A stretch of 64,000 bases of DNA from Pirellulaceae bacterium (GCA_030681235.1 JAUXWY010000475.1:1-64000); one strand, 5' to 3'. Shown: positions 25,801 to 33,940, counted from the stretch's first letter. The notes: a model not told the origin generated them from the sequence alone. Numbers and translations: made by a program.

Positions 25801-26967
25801 GTGCCACATCAAGACGTCTTTGCCCGACGAGTTTTGTCGGGTGACCGTCAAGTCTTGGCGGCGTTTCGCGAGCCATTGCTGCGGCATTCGTTGACCAGCA
25901 AAAACCCGCAAGCGATCGCTTGGATGCTGCAAGATGCGCTGCGAGGATCGTTCGCCGAACAATGTCGCCAACTGGCCGATTTTGTTGTTGCTGTCCAACG
26001 CTTGAACCTTGGCTTGGCCCAACTAAAAGAAGAGCTGCCCAATTCGCAGCTCGCCGATTTGATCGCTGCCGCCGAAGCGGTCATCGCTGAGGCTCGCGGC
26101 CAAGTCGAGTCTTCCGCGGTGACGACCGAAGATCCATTACCCGCAGCGATCTTGTTGACACGATTTGTCGAAGATCGTCACCGGGCCGTGCAGGTCTTGG
26201 GGCAAGCATTAACGCCGCAGGTCGACGGACAAGTACAAACCGAAGTGATTCGGCACATCGCCGCCAGTGCCGCCGAAAACGCACCAACCGTTTTTGGGCA
26301 AGCTTGGGACGGACTGAGCCCGACTTTGCGTTCGCAAGTCCTTGATGCGTGGTTGAGTCGCGTCGAGTGGACTAGGGATTTGGTAACCCGAATCGCGTCG
26401 GGGGAAGTACCCGCCAATAGTTTGGACTTGGCCCAGCGCACCCAATTGCTCCAACATCGTGACACTTGGGTCGTCGAACAAGCCAACCAACTTTATCGAC
26501 GCGAGTTTGAACCAAAACAGGCGTTGCTCAAGTATCGCGAGTCTTTGGAGTTGGCTGGAGACATCGAACGTGGTCGCGCGGTGTACGTGACGTCGTGTGC
26601 AACATGTCATCGGCGCGGCGATTTAGGTGCCGATGTGGGGCCGAACTTGGCGACGGTCATAGGCCATTCCCCCGAGAAGTTGTTGGCAAATATTCTGGAC
26701 CCGAACGCGGACATTCAGCCCGGCTACCAATCGTTCGCTTGTTTGTTGAACACGGGTGAAGTCTTGACCGGTGTTTTGTCCGCCGAGTCGGCGCATAGCT
26801 TGACATTGACGCAAGCCAATGGCACATCGCGAACCATCCTACGAAGCGAAATCGAGCAATTGGGGGGCACGGGTGTTTCGCTGATGCCCGAAGGCTTCGA
26901 ACAAACCATCACACCAACCGCCATGGCCGATCTTTTGGCCTTCCTCAAATCTCCAATTCCTAAGTAG
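19834..26967 (+). CDS. giant exported fusion: two ceramidase-like domains, two LamG domains, Pvc dehydrogenase propeller, HEAT, cytochrome c-type haem domain
   Basis: 2377-residue secreted protein. Residues 1-25 form a signal peptide; ATG 19834 has GGAG upstream. Two neutral-ceramidase-like domains follow (about 33-456 and 484-926), each starting [FW]R.GAA..[ED] and carrying an ASHTHHAP or ATHTHSAP metal-type motif. Two LamG/concanavalin-like domains follow (about 946-1160 and 1228-1402). Next is the planctomycete membrane-bound-dehydrogenase propeller (about 1442-1826, opening IRVPAGYRVELVAAEPEV), HEAT-like helical repeats (about 1836-2220), and a haem-binding domain with C2255-AT-C2258-H2259 (GRAVYVTSCATCHRRGDLG). 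The propeller-HEAT-haem module is typical of Planctomycetes and Verrucomicrobia and thought to act in periplasmic oxidation of sugars or other polymers. Joining it to ceramidase-like hydrolases and lectin folds suggests breakdown of a glycolipid or polysaccharide; this is inference. No frameshift is seen. Confidence 0.88.
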   Translation: MNWCLTLGLGLMIGLGWVSDARADQPIEEQSPWRVGAASVEMRAEDSMVIGGGIGPGFTQGQEGKLQATATFIQGNGLQNEGAICIVAVDVLMMHRDTMDLAATRVSEACGLLLDRIMINASHTHHAPSTVTVHGYQRDEEFCLRTVDAIVEAAILAQRKARGATPSRGHFHRGREETVGQNSRQKLDDGHIYWIGPRDNVVGPTDPFDSDFPVLAFRSSENQLQAAWFNHSTHCIGTRTGRRSPSFYGLAAQELTEEHAMPVSFLSGAAGSTHNLTLDCDEMVRRIKGAFNESLAQAAPMKSTRLAGIRREVPFTIRMFDDQVEDKKVTDYCLKYATSHADPIINVFRESRRQLKPQQGQERTMWLQVLQIGDVYLVGVPAEYFTVLGLEIKRRSPFPNTFVCGLSNDYVGYLPDRKGFQNGGYQTWMGLHCFAEVGTGELVVEQCLEMLNELATDSSERQTLGGDTPQTPDRAEVEADAKNFRAGAAAIDITPNQLPRIIAGGFLEGRGDQVQDPLFVRTLVMDDGKTQLAMAIVDTCMMPQSLIDEAKQLVAAVCELPTEHIMISATHTHSAPAAMGCLGTRLDAEYAATLPKKIAESILLARSRLQPARIGWAAIDDWQHTHNRRWVRHPDRMIVDPFGQATGRAHMHPGHESPDIIGPSGPVDPELSILSVQTRDGTPLAVIANYGQHYFGAPAISADYFGIFAKYIADFLGQPGDGNGPFVCAMSQGTSGDLATMDYGGPAEPRDIHRYTEGVARFAEQALQSIEYRDHVELAVVEKRLPLRYRVPDRERLEWARPVAAQIENDVPKSLPEVYAREAIILHERQTTEIKLQAIRIGDLTIATLPNEVYSITGLKLKAQSPSREHFNIELANGAEGYIPPPEQHVLGGYTTWPARTAGLEIDAEPKIVETLVKALEEVTGQPRRPMNDEHGMYARAVLALNPTDYWRLNDVAGSAARNAIPERLPATLTPGFAWYLPGVGSGSGVGQERQLRTSTFSGPLQINRAIHLADGYIATAVKDLGDNFSMAMWFWLGERSGARQRSGTLVTLPDGSELVAEQFDDHRVELHYAGQRAKEVFSANHWNFATLVREGLETRIYVNGSPEPVIRLQADVQPAGIANKSPLQFGRQLLGKLDELAVWNQALTSDQIQQLWVLSEVPAEQAREAMERQRTLEQRRSQVDPPAFAPDYATKLQAMTPQLYSSLLHSSEAEIAKPEVSKFTPQGSVDLTEQVFADFRGGRLQAQDIHLHEQYSISVWFRSETRPETKPVAAYLLSVGPDQDPQASGEHLGIGGTHLPESTGKLLFFNGNQRNEVAVGRSIIPTATWNHVTVVRDANRVQVYLNGGSSPEIDTTIESTISGPQPLFVGSRSDFFAPLMGQMAHLAVFDRKLEADAVPTLFTAAGVKLPHMAVEQTSVSDGQVKIPEPDSQPRSPTDSLQSIRVPAGYRVELVAAEPEVLDPVAFDWDEHGRLWVVEMADYPSGMDGAGQPGGRIRRLEDRDGDGRFETSQLFAEGLNFPNGILTWDQGVLITAAPEILYLEDTNNDGQADLREVWFSGFNEGNQQLRVNGLRWGLDGWVYCANGGHHAGHGTETQVLSVKTGNLLTIGSRDFRFHPTTREMQIESGPSQFGRNRDAWGHWFGTQNSNPLWQYVIPDRYLQRNPYVPAPSPIRHVVGSGSPPVFPASPPEKRYHSYDQSGRFTSACGGMIYNDQWLFGQSHEAHGFTCEPFHNLVQHHVLSDAGPSYTSRRSPGEELHDFFASEDRWCRPVMARTGPDGALWVADMYRYMIEHPDWLTPEGRAELLPHYRLGEDKGRIYRVVRVDAPRQALPLLDSLSLKDLVKALDSPNDWQRDKAQQLLDRRERSAAVPQLVRLAHDGNHPEARVQALCLLQSWEAVSESTLVASLRDPHPRVRENAIKIAETFSNAEIIREVTRLKDDSDAKVRFQLALSCGQWIDTSAGEALAAIAQQDYQDPLVVAAIMSSAVPHQDVFARRVLSGDRQVLAAFREPLLRHSLTSKNPQAIAWMLQDALRGSFAEQCRQLADFVVAVQRLNLGLAQLKEELPNSQLADLIAAAEAVIAEARGQVESSAVTTEDPLPAAILLTRFVEDRHRAVQVLGQALTPQVDGQVQTEVIRHIAASAAENAPTVFGQAWDGLSPTLRSQVLDAWLSRVEWTRDLVTRIASGEVPANSLDLAQRTQLLQHRDTWVVEQANQLYRREFEPKQALLKYRESLELAGDIERGRAVYVTSCATCHRRGDLGADVGPNLATVIGHSPEKLLANILDPNADIQPGYQSFACLLNTGEVLTGVLSAESAHSLTLTQANGTSRTILRSEIEQLGGTGVSLMPEGFEQTITPTAMADLLAFLKSPIPK

Positions 26968-27366
26968 GTCACCGCTTGTGGGTCGCCAGTCCGCTGGCGG
27001 CCAGCGGGTATTAGGTCTGGACCCCTTCATTCAGTCGTCGTGAGGAAACACCACGCCACACAATACAAACAACTTAGTAACGAATCTGGAGTACCAGTTA
27101 AACGCGATCGTAAATCGCACGGAGAACGGCCTAGAACGAATATGTCTATTTGCGTCCGCAACGCGTCGGCATGTCATTAAGACGGCACGCGTCTACCAGG
27201 ACTTCAGCGGTCTCAACCTATTCGATGAATCAACCAATGATGGAAGCAATGTCCCAAGGAAAGCCTAATGCGACTTGGCTGGAGGACCGTTGGATTGACT
27301 CGGGCCCGCACGCGACGGGCGGTAACTGGGCGTTTGAGGTATTCGGACTTTTTTTGAGGTTCGACT
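26968..27366. other. intergenic region between two convergent genes
   Basis: Contains a perfect hairpin CCGCTGG / CCAGCGG (26991-27007) 24 bases after the fusion gene, possibly a terminator although no T run follows. The rest (27010-27366) has no recognisable gene; an open frame at 27150-27725 is antisense to the nuclease gene and unconvincing. Confidence 0.5.
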
Positions 27367-28320
27367 CTAGCCCAACCGATTGCGTATTTGTGCCTGCAAG
27401 TCGCTCTGCATCAAACCCAGTTGGTCCAAATCCAACTCGGCCAGCGTCGTCTCGTCCAACGGCGGCTGGTTCAACAAGCTGCGAAGTGTTTGGATTGTTC
27501 GGATTCGTTCGTCCGCGCGCCCCTCAACGCGTCCCTCAACGCGGCCCTCAACTCGTCCCTCAACGCGGCCTTCAATGCGGCCCTTGCGCTCACTTTCTTC
27601 TCGGGCCGCCGCTTCGGCTGCCAAACGAGTGTTTTCGTCCAGTTCCAACTTCAAGCGAGCTTGATAGTATCGACGTTGTTCAGGTTGGCGAGAAATCATC
27701 TCGAGAACTCCTAAAGCTTCCGTAAAGATTGGTGATGGCAAGCGCTTTTGAACCGCTTCTACCGATTGCCCTTGGGCTTGGCAAAAGAAATCCATCCACT
27801 GCTCCAACGGATCGACCACCACCCCTTCATTATCGCTTGGACGACCATACTTTGGCAACTCCAGTGTGTTGATTTCCAAGCATTCGGTCAATTCGAGCCC
27901 CAGATCGGTACGCAGACGAAATTGATGATGGAAAGCCGTTCGGACCGGGAACAAAATTCCCTTGAGCAAACAAATCCCAATCGACGGCCGGAGCTGATGA
28001 TAACTGTCCCCTTTCCCGATCTGTTCAATCAATTGCGTGGCAACATAATACGTTAGCCGCTCGGGCAACCACGCTGGGACGGTGCGTTGGACCTCGATGT
28101 TGAACCGTCGCCCCATTCGATCCTCGGCCAAGATGTCCAAGATCGCTAGTTTATCATCTTCAAACTGCTGAGGAAGAATCGGGTTCAGGTACTCGACCGC
28201 GACGATCGGAACCGCCGGTCGCATCACCGAATTGAGAAAGTGGATGGTCAACTGCGGGTGCTCGGGGTTGCCCAGCAACATCTTGCAAGCAAAGTCGACT
28301 GTTGGATCAATATCAATCAT
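27367..28320 (-). CDS. Rpn-family recombination-promoting nuclease / PD-(D/E)XK transposase-like protein
   Basis: 317 residues. The start at ATG 28320 is set by an excellent GGAGGG site; the longer frame upstream lacks one. The N-terminus ([24 protein letters not shown]...FLNSVM) is the hallmark of the Rpn/TIGR01784 (PDDEXK_2) family. The nuclease core includes [24 protein letters not shown] (in two parts), giving the D...E-x-Q active-site pattern. In E. coli, Rpn proteins are RecA-independent recombination-promoting endonucleases related to transposases; many copies are domesticated and vary in number between strains. Near the C-terminus is a run of short charged repeats ([13 protein letters not shown]), also typical of this family. 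No terminal inverted repeats or target duplications were seen. Confidence 0.88.
   Translation of the reverse strand: MIDIDPTVDFACKMLLGNPEHPQLTIHFLNSVMRPAVPIVAVEYLNPILPQQFEDDKLAILDILAEDRMGRRFNIEVQRTVPAWLPERLTYYVATQLIEQIGKGDSYHQLRPSIGICLLKGILFPVRTAFHHQFRLRTDLGLELTECLEINTLELPKYGRPSDNEGVVVDPLEQWMDFFCQAQGQSVEAVQKRLPSPIFTEALGVLEMISRQPEQRRYYQARLKLELDENTRLAAEAAAREESERKGRIEGRVEGRVEGRVEGRVEGRADERIRTIQTLRSLLNQPPLDETTLAELDLDQLGLMQSDLQAQIRNRLG
27515..27585. repeat. 12-bp tandem repeats in the nuclease gene
   Basis: About five imperfect copies of a 12-base unit resembling GCGGCCCTCAAC, encoding a GRVE tetrapeptide repeat on the minus strand. Change in copy number keeps the frame. Confidence 0.8.
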
Positions 28321-28525
28321 AAGCCCTCCAGGCAAGATATCGAAAAGTTGACGTCGAATCGTTAGCATTGTAGCATCACAACAGCCAAGAAGTCGTGCTT
28401 CCGCCGGAGTGAATCCGACGGAGAGAGGGCTGGCGGGTCACAATGGCAGCGGGTTATGATTCGAGCGATGCGTGTAGCTGGCAGAGTGCCGACTGTGAAA
28501 CGATTCATACGGGAAGAAAATTGTC

Positions 28526-30775
28526 TTGGAAAATCGGCCGCCTGACGAAGAGGGAGAGCGCCCCGAGCCAGACTGGGCGACTGCTGACTCCACCGAACGC
28601 CTCGCGGAAACCGGCGAGGGCGAGGGCGATCCGAATTTCCCGGACTTGAAAAACCTGCACGAACCCGATGGTTTGAACGTCGAGACCGTGATTGGTTCGA
28701 ACGGATTGATCGCGCGGCGGTTGAAGCAGTACGAGAGTCGTCCGCAGCAATTGGCAATGGCGGATGCGGTCCAAGCGGCCATCACGGCTGAACAACATCT
28801 GGTCGTCGAGGCTGGCACGGGCGTCGGCAAAAGTTTTGGCTATCTGGTGCCGGCGATCTTGGCGATTACGGACCAAGAGTTCCGCAGTGGCAAAAGCCGC
28901 AAGACCGACCAAGAGAGAAACGGTCGAGTGGTGATCTCGACGCATACGATCAGCTTGCAGGAACAGCTGATTCAAAAAGACTTGCCTTTTCTCAACAGCA
29001 TCTTGCCCCGCGAATTCTCCGCCGTGTTGGTCAAAGGACGCGGAAACTACATCAGTTTGCGGCGTCTGGACCAAGCGATCAATCGCTCGGGATCGTTATT
29101 CGTGTATCAAACGGACTTGGTCGAACTGGGCAAGATCCGCGAATGGTCCAAAACGACGACCGATGGCTCCTTGTCGGATTTGTCGTTCAAGCCCAGTCCC
29201 GCCGTGTGGGAAGAAGTGGCCAGTGACGGCAGCAATTGTCTTGGGCGGAAGTGTCCCACTTACGAAAAGTGCTTTTACTTTCAGGCTCGTCGCCGAGCGG
29301 CTCAAGCGCAAGTCTTGGTCGTCAATCACGCGTTGTTCTTCACCGACTTGGCTTTGCGTAGCGAAGGCGGCAGCTTTCTTCCGAATTACGATGCGGTAAT
29401 CCTGGATGAAGCGCACACGATGGAGGCTGTGGCAGCCGATCACTTGGGGTTGGGGGTCACTAGTGGCCAAGTCTCGTACCGGCTGCAGCGACTTTACAAC
29501 TCGCGGGCGAATAAAGGTTTGTTGGTCGAACACGATCTGGTCAATCTGCAACAAGAAGTGCTCCGAATTCAAGACACAGCGGAGACACTCTTTGAACGCT
29601 GCCTGGATTGGTATCGCGAGCATCAAGCAACAAACCCCCATGGAAATCACGCCAAGCAAGAGGTGGCTGGTACCGCATCGACCTATGGCTCATTCGGTGA
29701 TTTGCAGGCTGGTTCTCGCCGCGTGCGTGAAGCCAATATCGTCGAGAACCGCTTGTCGGGTCAACTCAAGAAATTGGCCGGCAAATTGCAGGACGTCGCC
29801 GAGGACGCCAAAGATGCGTCCATCAAAAAGAATTTTGAATCGGCGGCCGAGGGACTTGTGTTCTTGGCCGATCGATTGCACCAATGGTGCGATCAGTCCG
29901 ACGAAAATTTTGTGTATTGGTTGGAGGCCAGGAAGCGGCGGACTGGTTGGTTGACCGCGTTGATGGCGGCCCCGATCGATGTGGGGCGGATTCTGCGGCG
30001 AACGTTGTTTGCCAAAACGCCGTCGGTCGTGATGACCAGTGCCACGTTGGCGACCGCTGCGGAACACGGTTCAGGAACGGCATCATTTGACTTTTTCAGC
30101 TCGCGAATTGGTTTGTTGGATGCGAAACAGCTACATTTGGGTAGCCCCTTCCTCTATGCGGAACAGGCCGAGTTGATTGTCGCGTACGACATGCCGCCGC
30201 CGGACGCTCGCGACCTGTACGACAAAGCCTGTTTCAAGGCCGCGTGTCACTGGATTGCGAAACACGGCGGCCACTCGTTTATCTTGTTCACTTCCTATTC
30301 GGCGCTGACAAAAATGCAGCGTCAACTGGAGCCGTGGCTGCGCGAACGCGGTTGGTTGCTGTATTCGCAGGCCGACGGCGTGCCACGCACACGATTGGTG
30401 GAAGAATTCCGCGCGAATCCCCAAGGTGTGTTGCTGGGCACCGATAGTTTTTGGCAGGGGGTTGATGTCCCGGGTTCCGCATTGACCAACGTCATGATTC
30501 CGAAGCTGCCGTTTAGTGTGCCTGATCATCCGTTGCTGGAGGCTCGGTTGGAGGCAATCCGTCAGGCGGGAGGCAACCCATTCAACTCGTATCAACTGCC
30601 CGAGGCGGTCATTAAATTCAAACAGGGCTTCGGGCGACTGATTCGCACGGCCTACGACTATGGACAGGTCGTGGTTCTGGATTCGCGGATTGTTAGCAAG
30701 TACTATGGGCGTCTGTTCCTGGAGTCCCTGCCGGACGTTCCGATTCGCAAGGTGAGTATCCTCGAGTGGTCCTGA
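28526..30775 (+). CDS. DinG/XPD-family ATP-dependent DNA helicase
   Basis: 749 residues; superfamily 2 helicase of the DinG/YoaA group. Walker A is EAGTGVGKSFGYL, the DEAH box is ILDEAHTMEAVA, and motifs V-VI appear as GTDSFWQGVDVPG and FGRLIRTAYDYGQVVVLDSR. A cysteine cluster (NCLGRKCPTYEKCF) matches part of the XPD-like iron-sulfur domain; a fourth cysteine at the expected place is less obvious. The family resolves unusual DNA structures such as R-loops and G-quadruplexes and assists replication and repair. The first 55 residues are an acidic, Pro/Glu-rich extension without a domain. The start TTG 28526 follows GGGAAGAA; no ATG lies nearby, so the start is only probable. Confidence 0.9.
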   Translation: MENRPPDEEGERPEPDWATADSTERLAETGEGEGDPNFPDLKNLHEPDGLNVETVIGSNGLIARRLKQYESRPQQLAMADAVQAAITAEQHLVVEAGTGVGKSFGYLVPAILAITDQEFRSGKSRKTDQERNGRVVISTHTISLQEQLIQKDLPFLNSILPREFSAVLVKGRGNYISLRRLDQAINRSGSLFVYQTDLVELGKIREWSKTTTDGSLSDLSFKPSPAVWEEVASDGSNCLGRKCPTYEKCFYFQARRRAAQAQVLVVNHALFFTDLALRSEGGSFLPNYDAVILDEAHTMEAVAADHLGLGVTSGQVSYRLQRLYNSRANKGLLVEHDLVNLQQEVLRIQDTAETLFERCLDWYREHQATNPHGNHAKQEVAGTASTYGSFGDLQAGSRRVREANIVENRLSGQLKKLAGKLQDVAEDAKDASIKKNFESAAEGLVFLADRLHQWCDQSDENFVYWLEARKRRTGWLTALMAAPIDVGRILRRTLFAKTPSVVMTSATLATAAEHGSGTASFDFFSSRIGLLDAKQLHLGSPFLYAEQAELIVAYDMPPPDARDLYDKACFKAACHWIAKHGGHSFILFTSYSALTKMQRQLEPWLRERGWLLYSQADGVPRTRLVEEFRANPQGVLLGTDSFWQGVDVPGSALTNVMIPKLPFSVPDHPLLEARLEAIRQAGGNPFNSYQLPEAVIKFKQGFGRLIRTAYDYGQVVVLDSRIVSKYYGRLFLESLPDVPIRKVSILEWS

Positions 30776-30787
30776 ACATTGCCGGTC

Positions 30788-31495
30788 TTAGGCAGCTTTG
30801 CCACTGCGACCGGCTCGATAGATGGCTGGGTTCATGGTCGGATCGTTATACATCTTGCATTGGCGATAGGTGCGATGTCGCTTGCTTCCGGAGTAAATAT
30901 CGGCCAGTAGGTTCGCGAGGGCCGCGGCCAGTTCCACGTGCTGGATTTCGCAGATTTGAAGTTTCTGACTGACTTTGGCTCGATGTTCGGCCGTCGCATC
31001 GTTCCGCGCCATTTCTTCTCGGAGATGGTAGAGTCGCAACGAAAGAATGCTGAGCCGATCGACCGTTGAACCGGGCGTTTCCGTATTCATGATCGCCGTG
31101 TCTTGCGGATGAATATTCTGAGCTTCAAGGTACTGTGAAAGCCAGTCGTCGGTGCGTTCGATCCAGTCGTTTCGTTGTTGGTTGTAGCGATCGATTGCCC
31201 GTTTGACTTGGGCGATTTGGGTGTCGGTCGCGGATGGGGAACGAGCGAGATCTTCTTCGTGCCACAGCAGGTAATTGTAGCTGTGTTGGCGGCAAACCAC
31301 CTCCAAGAAGCCCAGATTGCCAATCAAGCCGCGACAGAATCGGCTTTCGGAATCGTGACTTGAGGGCGGAAGTTCGCGGCGGACGCTCGCGGCGACTTCA
31401 TGGACCGGTTGGCTAAGTTCGATCGGCGATTGATGCCAGGCGGCCACGGTTTCGGATTGTAGTTTGACAACTTGATCGACGATGGACTGGAACAT
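30788..31495 (-). CDS. DUF4254 domain protein
   Basis: 235 residues; all-helical protein of the DUF4254 family, whose function is unknown. Diagnostic stretches are NYLLWHEEDLARSP, AIDRYNQQRNDWIERTDDWL, PGSTVDRLSILSLRLYHL and the basic tail YSGSKRHRTYRQCKMYNDP. Homologues often lie near lipopolysaccharide glycosyltransferase genes, but none is adjacent here. ATG 31495 gives the start usual for the family (MFQSIVDQV); there is no strong ribosome site and the frame stays open further upstream, so the start is uncertain. It converges on the helicase gene, with 12 bases between stop codons. Confidence 0.85.
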   Translation of the reverse strand: MFQSIVDQVVKLQSETVAAWHQSPIELSQPVHEVAASVRRELPPSSHDSESRFCRGLIGNLGFLEVVCRQHSYNYLLWHEEDLARSPSATDTQIAQVKRAIDRYNQQRNDWIERTDDWLSQYLEAQNIHPQDTAIMNTETPGSTVDRLSILSLRLYHLREEMARNDATAEHRAKVSQKLQICEIQHVELAAALANLLADIYSGSKRHRTYRQCKMYNDPTMNPAIYRAGRSGKAA

Positions 31496-31902
31496 GACGC
31501 GGCATCCGAGCAAATAGGTGGCTTCAGGGAACTCCTTTTCCCGAGCAAGCGTTCTAGACGGATGCGGGATTGCGAGCAAGATCAATTCGCCCGACCGAAG
31601 CGGCCCAACCCGAGGTCGGTAACGAGTCGTGGGCGGCTCGGGGCCATTTTTCGTGGAGGTCAGGGGCAAAACTTCCGATAACCCGCGAACCGCACTTGGC
31701 AGGTCCCGCTCTCAAAGGATGGACGACGGTCGGTGGGACCGCAAATGGCCATCCGAACAAGCGAGTTTGGCGGGCCAGTTCGAAAACCTTGCGCTCTGAC
31801 GAGGCGTGATTCGCGCATTTTGGGATTGCAGCCTGTAACCGGACGGTTATACTCTGCGGCTCGATGCTGGCCGCGTCCGCGTGGTTCAATCGGAGCATGA
31901 AC
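31496..31902. other. intergenic region upstream of the tRNA cluster
   Basis: Holds the promoter of the tRNA-tuf transcript (see 31826-31853) and, on the other strand, the upstream region of the DUF4254 gene. No gene found. Confidence 0.55.
31826..31853 (+). promoter_or_regulatory. sigma-70-type promoter of the tRNA-tuf operon
   Basis: TTGCAG (31826-31831), a 16-base spacer and TATACT (31848-31853), 50 bases upstream of the first tRNA. Confidence 0.6.
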
Positions 31903-31975
31903 GCCAGTGTAGCTCAGTTGGTAGAGCAGCTGATTTGTAATCAGCCGGTCGTGGGTTCGAATCCCTTCGCTGGCT
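31903..31975 (+). tRNA. tRNA-Thr(UGU)
   Basis: Seven-bp acceptor stem GCCAGTG / CGCTGGC, D-loop AGCTCAGTTGGTAGAGC, anticodon loop TTTGTAA with anticodon TGT, T-loop GGTTCGAATCC. The 3' CCA is not encoded. First of four tRNAs that precede tuf, an order also found in E. coli. Confidence 0.96.
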
Positions 31976-32149
31976 CTTGCGGGAAGATTGAAGCGTTAAT
32001 CGGAGACTCCGAGGTGGCGGGCAGGCCGAAAAACGCTGCTTCGGCCCTTGGAGAAACCGGGGCCGTTCACTATCCTTTAGGGTTTCCCGGAATCCTGGTG
32101 GATCGTTTTGCGGCAGTCAGAGGCTGATCCATCAGGAAAATTCCTGATC

Positions 32150-32232
32150 GGGGGGATACCAAAGTGGACAACTGGGACAGACTGTAAATCTGTTGTCTTC
32201 GGACTTCGCAGGTTCGAATCCTGCTCCCCCCA
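32150..32232 (+). tRNA. tRNA-Tyr(GUA)
   Basis: Acceptor stem GGGGGGA / TCCCCCC, anticodon loop CTGTAAA with anticodon GTA, and a long variable arm as expected for bacterial tRNA-Tyr. The CCA end is not encoded. Confidence 0.95.
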
Positions 32233-32252
32233 CTATCTGCGGGCTACTGCCT

Positions 32253-32323
32253 GCGGGTGTAGCTCAATGGTAGAGCAACAGCCTTCCAAGCTGAAGACGA
32301 GGGTTCGATTCCCTTCACCCGCT
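32253..32323 (+). tRNA. tRNA-Gly(UCC)
   Basis: Acceptor stem GCGGGTG / CACCCGC, anticodon loop CTTCCAA with anticodon TCC, normal D and T arms. No encoded CCA. Confidence 0.95.
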
Positions 32324-32394
32324 TCGCCGGCGAACTGGTTCGTTGCCAGGCTTCGTAGGGGGTTTGACAAAACGACCGGAGATTGCCAAGCTAG

Positions 32395-32468
<74 letters not shown>

Positions 32469-32656
32469 GGGCTCCATGTTTGGGTCGGTCGATAGGCTCG
32501 ATTGTTCGGGCATGTCGCTGGTCCTGGGTGGTAGCCTACGGATGCTGATGCTTGTTTGGGCATCGTTTCCGCATGATCGAATGAACGGGGTTTTGGAGTT
32601 GTGTCGGGGTGGGTGATCGAATTTTTTTTGGAATCGTGTAACGGTAGGGAAAACTA

Positions 32657-33853
32657 ATGGCCAAGGCGGAATTTGTTCGTAACAAACCTCACGTGAATGT
32701 TGGGACCATCGGTCATATTGACCACGGCAAGACTACAACGACTGGCGCGATCCTGGCGGTCCAGGCGGCAAAAGGTTTGGCTCAGCGCAAGGAATACTCG
32801 GAAATCGCCAAGGGTGGAACGGTTCGCGACTCCACCAAGACGGTGACGATTGCGGTGGCTCACGTCGAGTACGAAACCGTCAAGCGTCACTACGCTCACA
32901 TCGACTGCCCGGGTCACGCCGACTTTATCAAGAACATGATTACTGGTGCCGCTCAGATGGACGGTGCCATTCTCGTGGTTTCGGCCGCTGACGGCCCGAT
33001 GCCACAGACCAAAGAGCACGTGTTGTTGGCCAAGCAGGTGGACGTTCCGGCGTTGGTTGTCTTTTTGAACAAGTGCGACTTGGTCGAAGACGAAGAGCTG
33101 TTGGAATTGGTCGAGATGGAAATTCGCGACCTGCTGAGCAAGTACGACTTCGACGGCGACAATGCCGTGATCGTGCGCGGCAGTGCTTTGCCGGCTTATC
33201 AAAACCCTTCTGACCCAACTGCCAGCAAGTGCATTTCGGACTTGATGGACGCGATTGACGCCAACATTCCTGAGCCGATTCGTGAAGACGACAAGCCATT
33301 TTTGATGGCGATTGAAGACGTCTTCTCGATTGAAGGTCGCGGAACCGTGGCGACCGGTCGTATCGAACGGGGTGTGGTCAAGGTTGGCGACGAAGTTCAG
33401 ATCATCGGTTTGTCCGAAGAATCGCCAAAGACCATCTGCACTGGCGTGGAAATGTTCCGCAAGAGCATGCCAGAAGGCCGTGCAGGCGACAACGTGGGTT
33501 GTTTGCTTCGCGGTGTCAAGCGTGACGACATCCAACGTGGCCAGGTATTGGCCAAGCCAGGTAGCATCACGCCTCACACGAAGTTTGAAGCCGAAGTGTA
33601 CTGCTTGAGCAAAGATGAGGGTGGTCGCCACACTCCGTTCTTTAGCGGATATCGCCCACAGTTCTTCTTCCGTACGACCGACGTGACTGGCACAGCCGAT
33701 TTGGTTGGTGCTGAAATGTGCATGCCTGGCGATAACATTCGGATGGCTGTGGAATTGCACAAGGGCGTTGCGATTGACGAAGGCGTTCGCTTTGCGATTC
33801 GCGAAGGTGGCAAGACGGTAGGTTCGGGCGTCGTCACTAAGATCGTGAAGTAG
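32657..33853 (+). CDS. tuf: elongation factor Tu, with an unusual switch I
   Basis: 398-residue EF-Tu, which delivers aminoacyl-tRNA to the ribosome with GTP. Motifs: GHIDHGKT (G1, residues 19-26), DCPGH (G3), NKCD (G4) and, in domain 2, [13 protein letters not shown]. Domain 3 is intact ([14 protein letters not shown]). Switch I is abnormal: where other EF-Tu proteins read D-NAPEEK-RGITI, this one reads [16 protein letters not shown] (residues 50-65). The effector threonine is kept at residue 64 but the RG before it and the acidic segment are gone. The gene is otherwise full length and well preserved, so it is not decayed. It follows four tRNAs and precedes tRNA-Trp and secE, the standard bacterial order. 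AGGGA before the ATG at 32657 is the ribosome site. Confidence 0.98.
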   Translation: MAKAEFVRNKPHVNVGTIGHIDHGKTTTTGAILAVQAAKGLAQRKEYSEIAKGGTVRDSTKTVTIAVAHVEYETVKRHYAHIDCPGHADFIKNMITGAAQMDGAILVVSAADGPMPQTKEHVLLAKQVDVPALVVFLNKCDLVEDEELLELVEMEIRDLLSKYDFDGDNAVIVRGSALPAYQNPSDPTASKCISDLMDAIDANIPEPIREDDKPFLMAIEDVFSIEGRGTVATGRIERGVVKVGDEVQIIGLSEESPKTICTGVEMFRKSMPEGRAGDNVGCLLRGVKRDDIQRGQVLAKPGSITPHTKFEAEVYCLSKDEGGRHTPFFSGYRPQFFFRTTDVTGTADLVGAEMCMPGDNIRMAVELHKGVAIDEGVRFAIREGGKTVGSGVVTKIVK

Positions 33854-33897
33854 TAAGAATCTGGGGCATTTGCCCTCGATTCAGAGAAGGTACCCGG

Positions 33898-33940
33898 AAC
33901 GCAAGGAAACGCCTGTGTTGGTTTCCTTGCGTTCTAGTTT
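33898..33940 (+). terminator. hairpin between tuf and tRNA-Trp
   Basis: A perfect 13-bp stem AACGCAAGGAAAC (33898-33910) / GTTTCCTTGCGTT (33921-33933), then CTAGTTT. Ends directly at the tRNA-Trp gene. The T run is weak, so it may be a partial terminator or an RNA-processing structure. Confidence 0.6.

Noticed and set aside
27010..27026. AGGTCTGGACCCCTT resembling the core of the 1523-1624 repeat
   Set aside because: Only a partial match and no paired arm; treated as chance.
27515..27585. Short direct repeats considered as a CRISPR array
   Set aside because: The unit is only 12 bases, contiguous without spacers, and lies within a coding frame.
27150..27725. 191-codon open frame on the plus strand
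   Set aside because: Most of it is antisense to the Rpn-type nuclease and is Pro/Ser/Arg rich from the repeat array; no plausible start.
32654..33760. 368-codon open frame antisense to tuf
   Set aside because: It is the reverse-complement shadow of a highly conserved gene with biased codons; no start signal, and the product (His/Val rich) has no family features. The same applies to the long antisense frames in rpoB, rpoC and the fusion gene.
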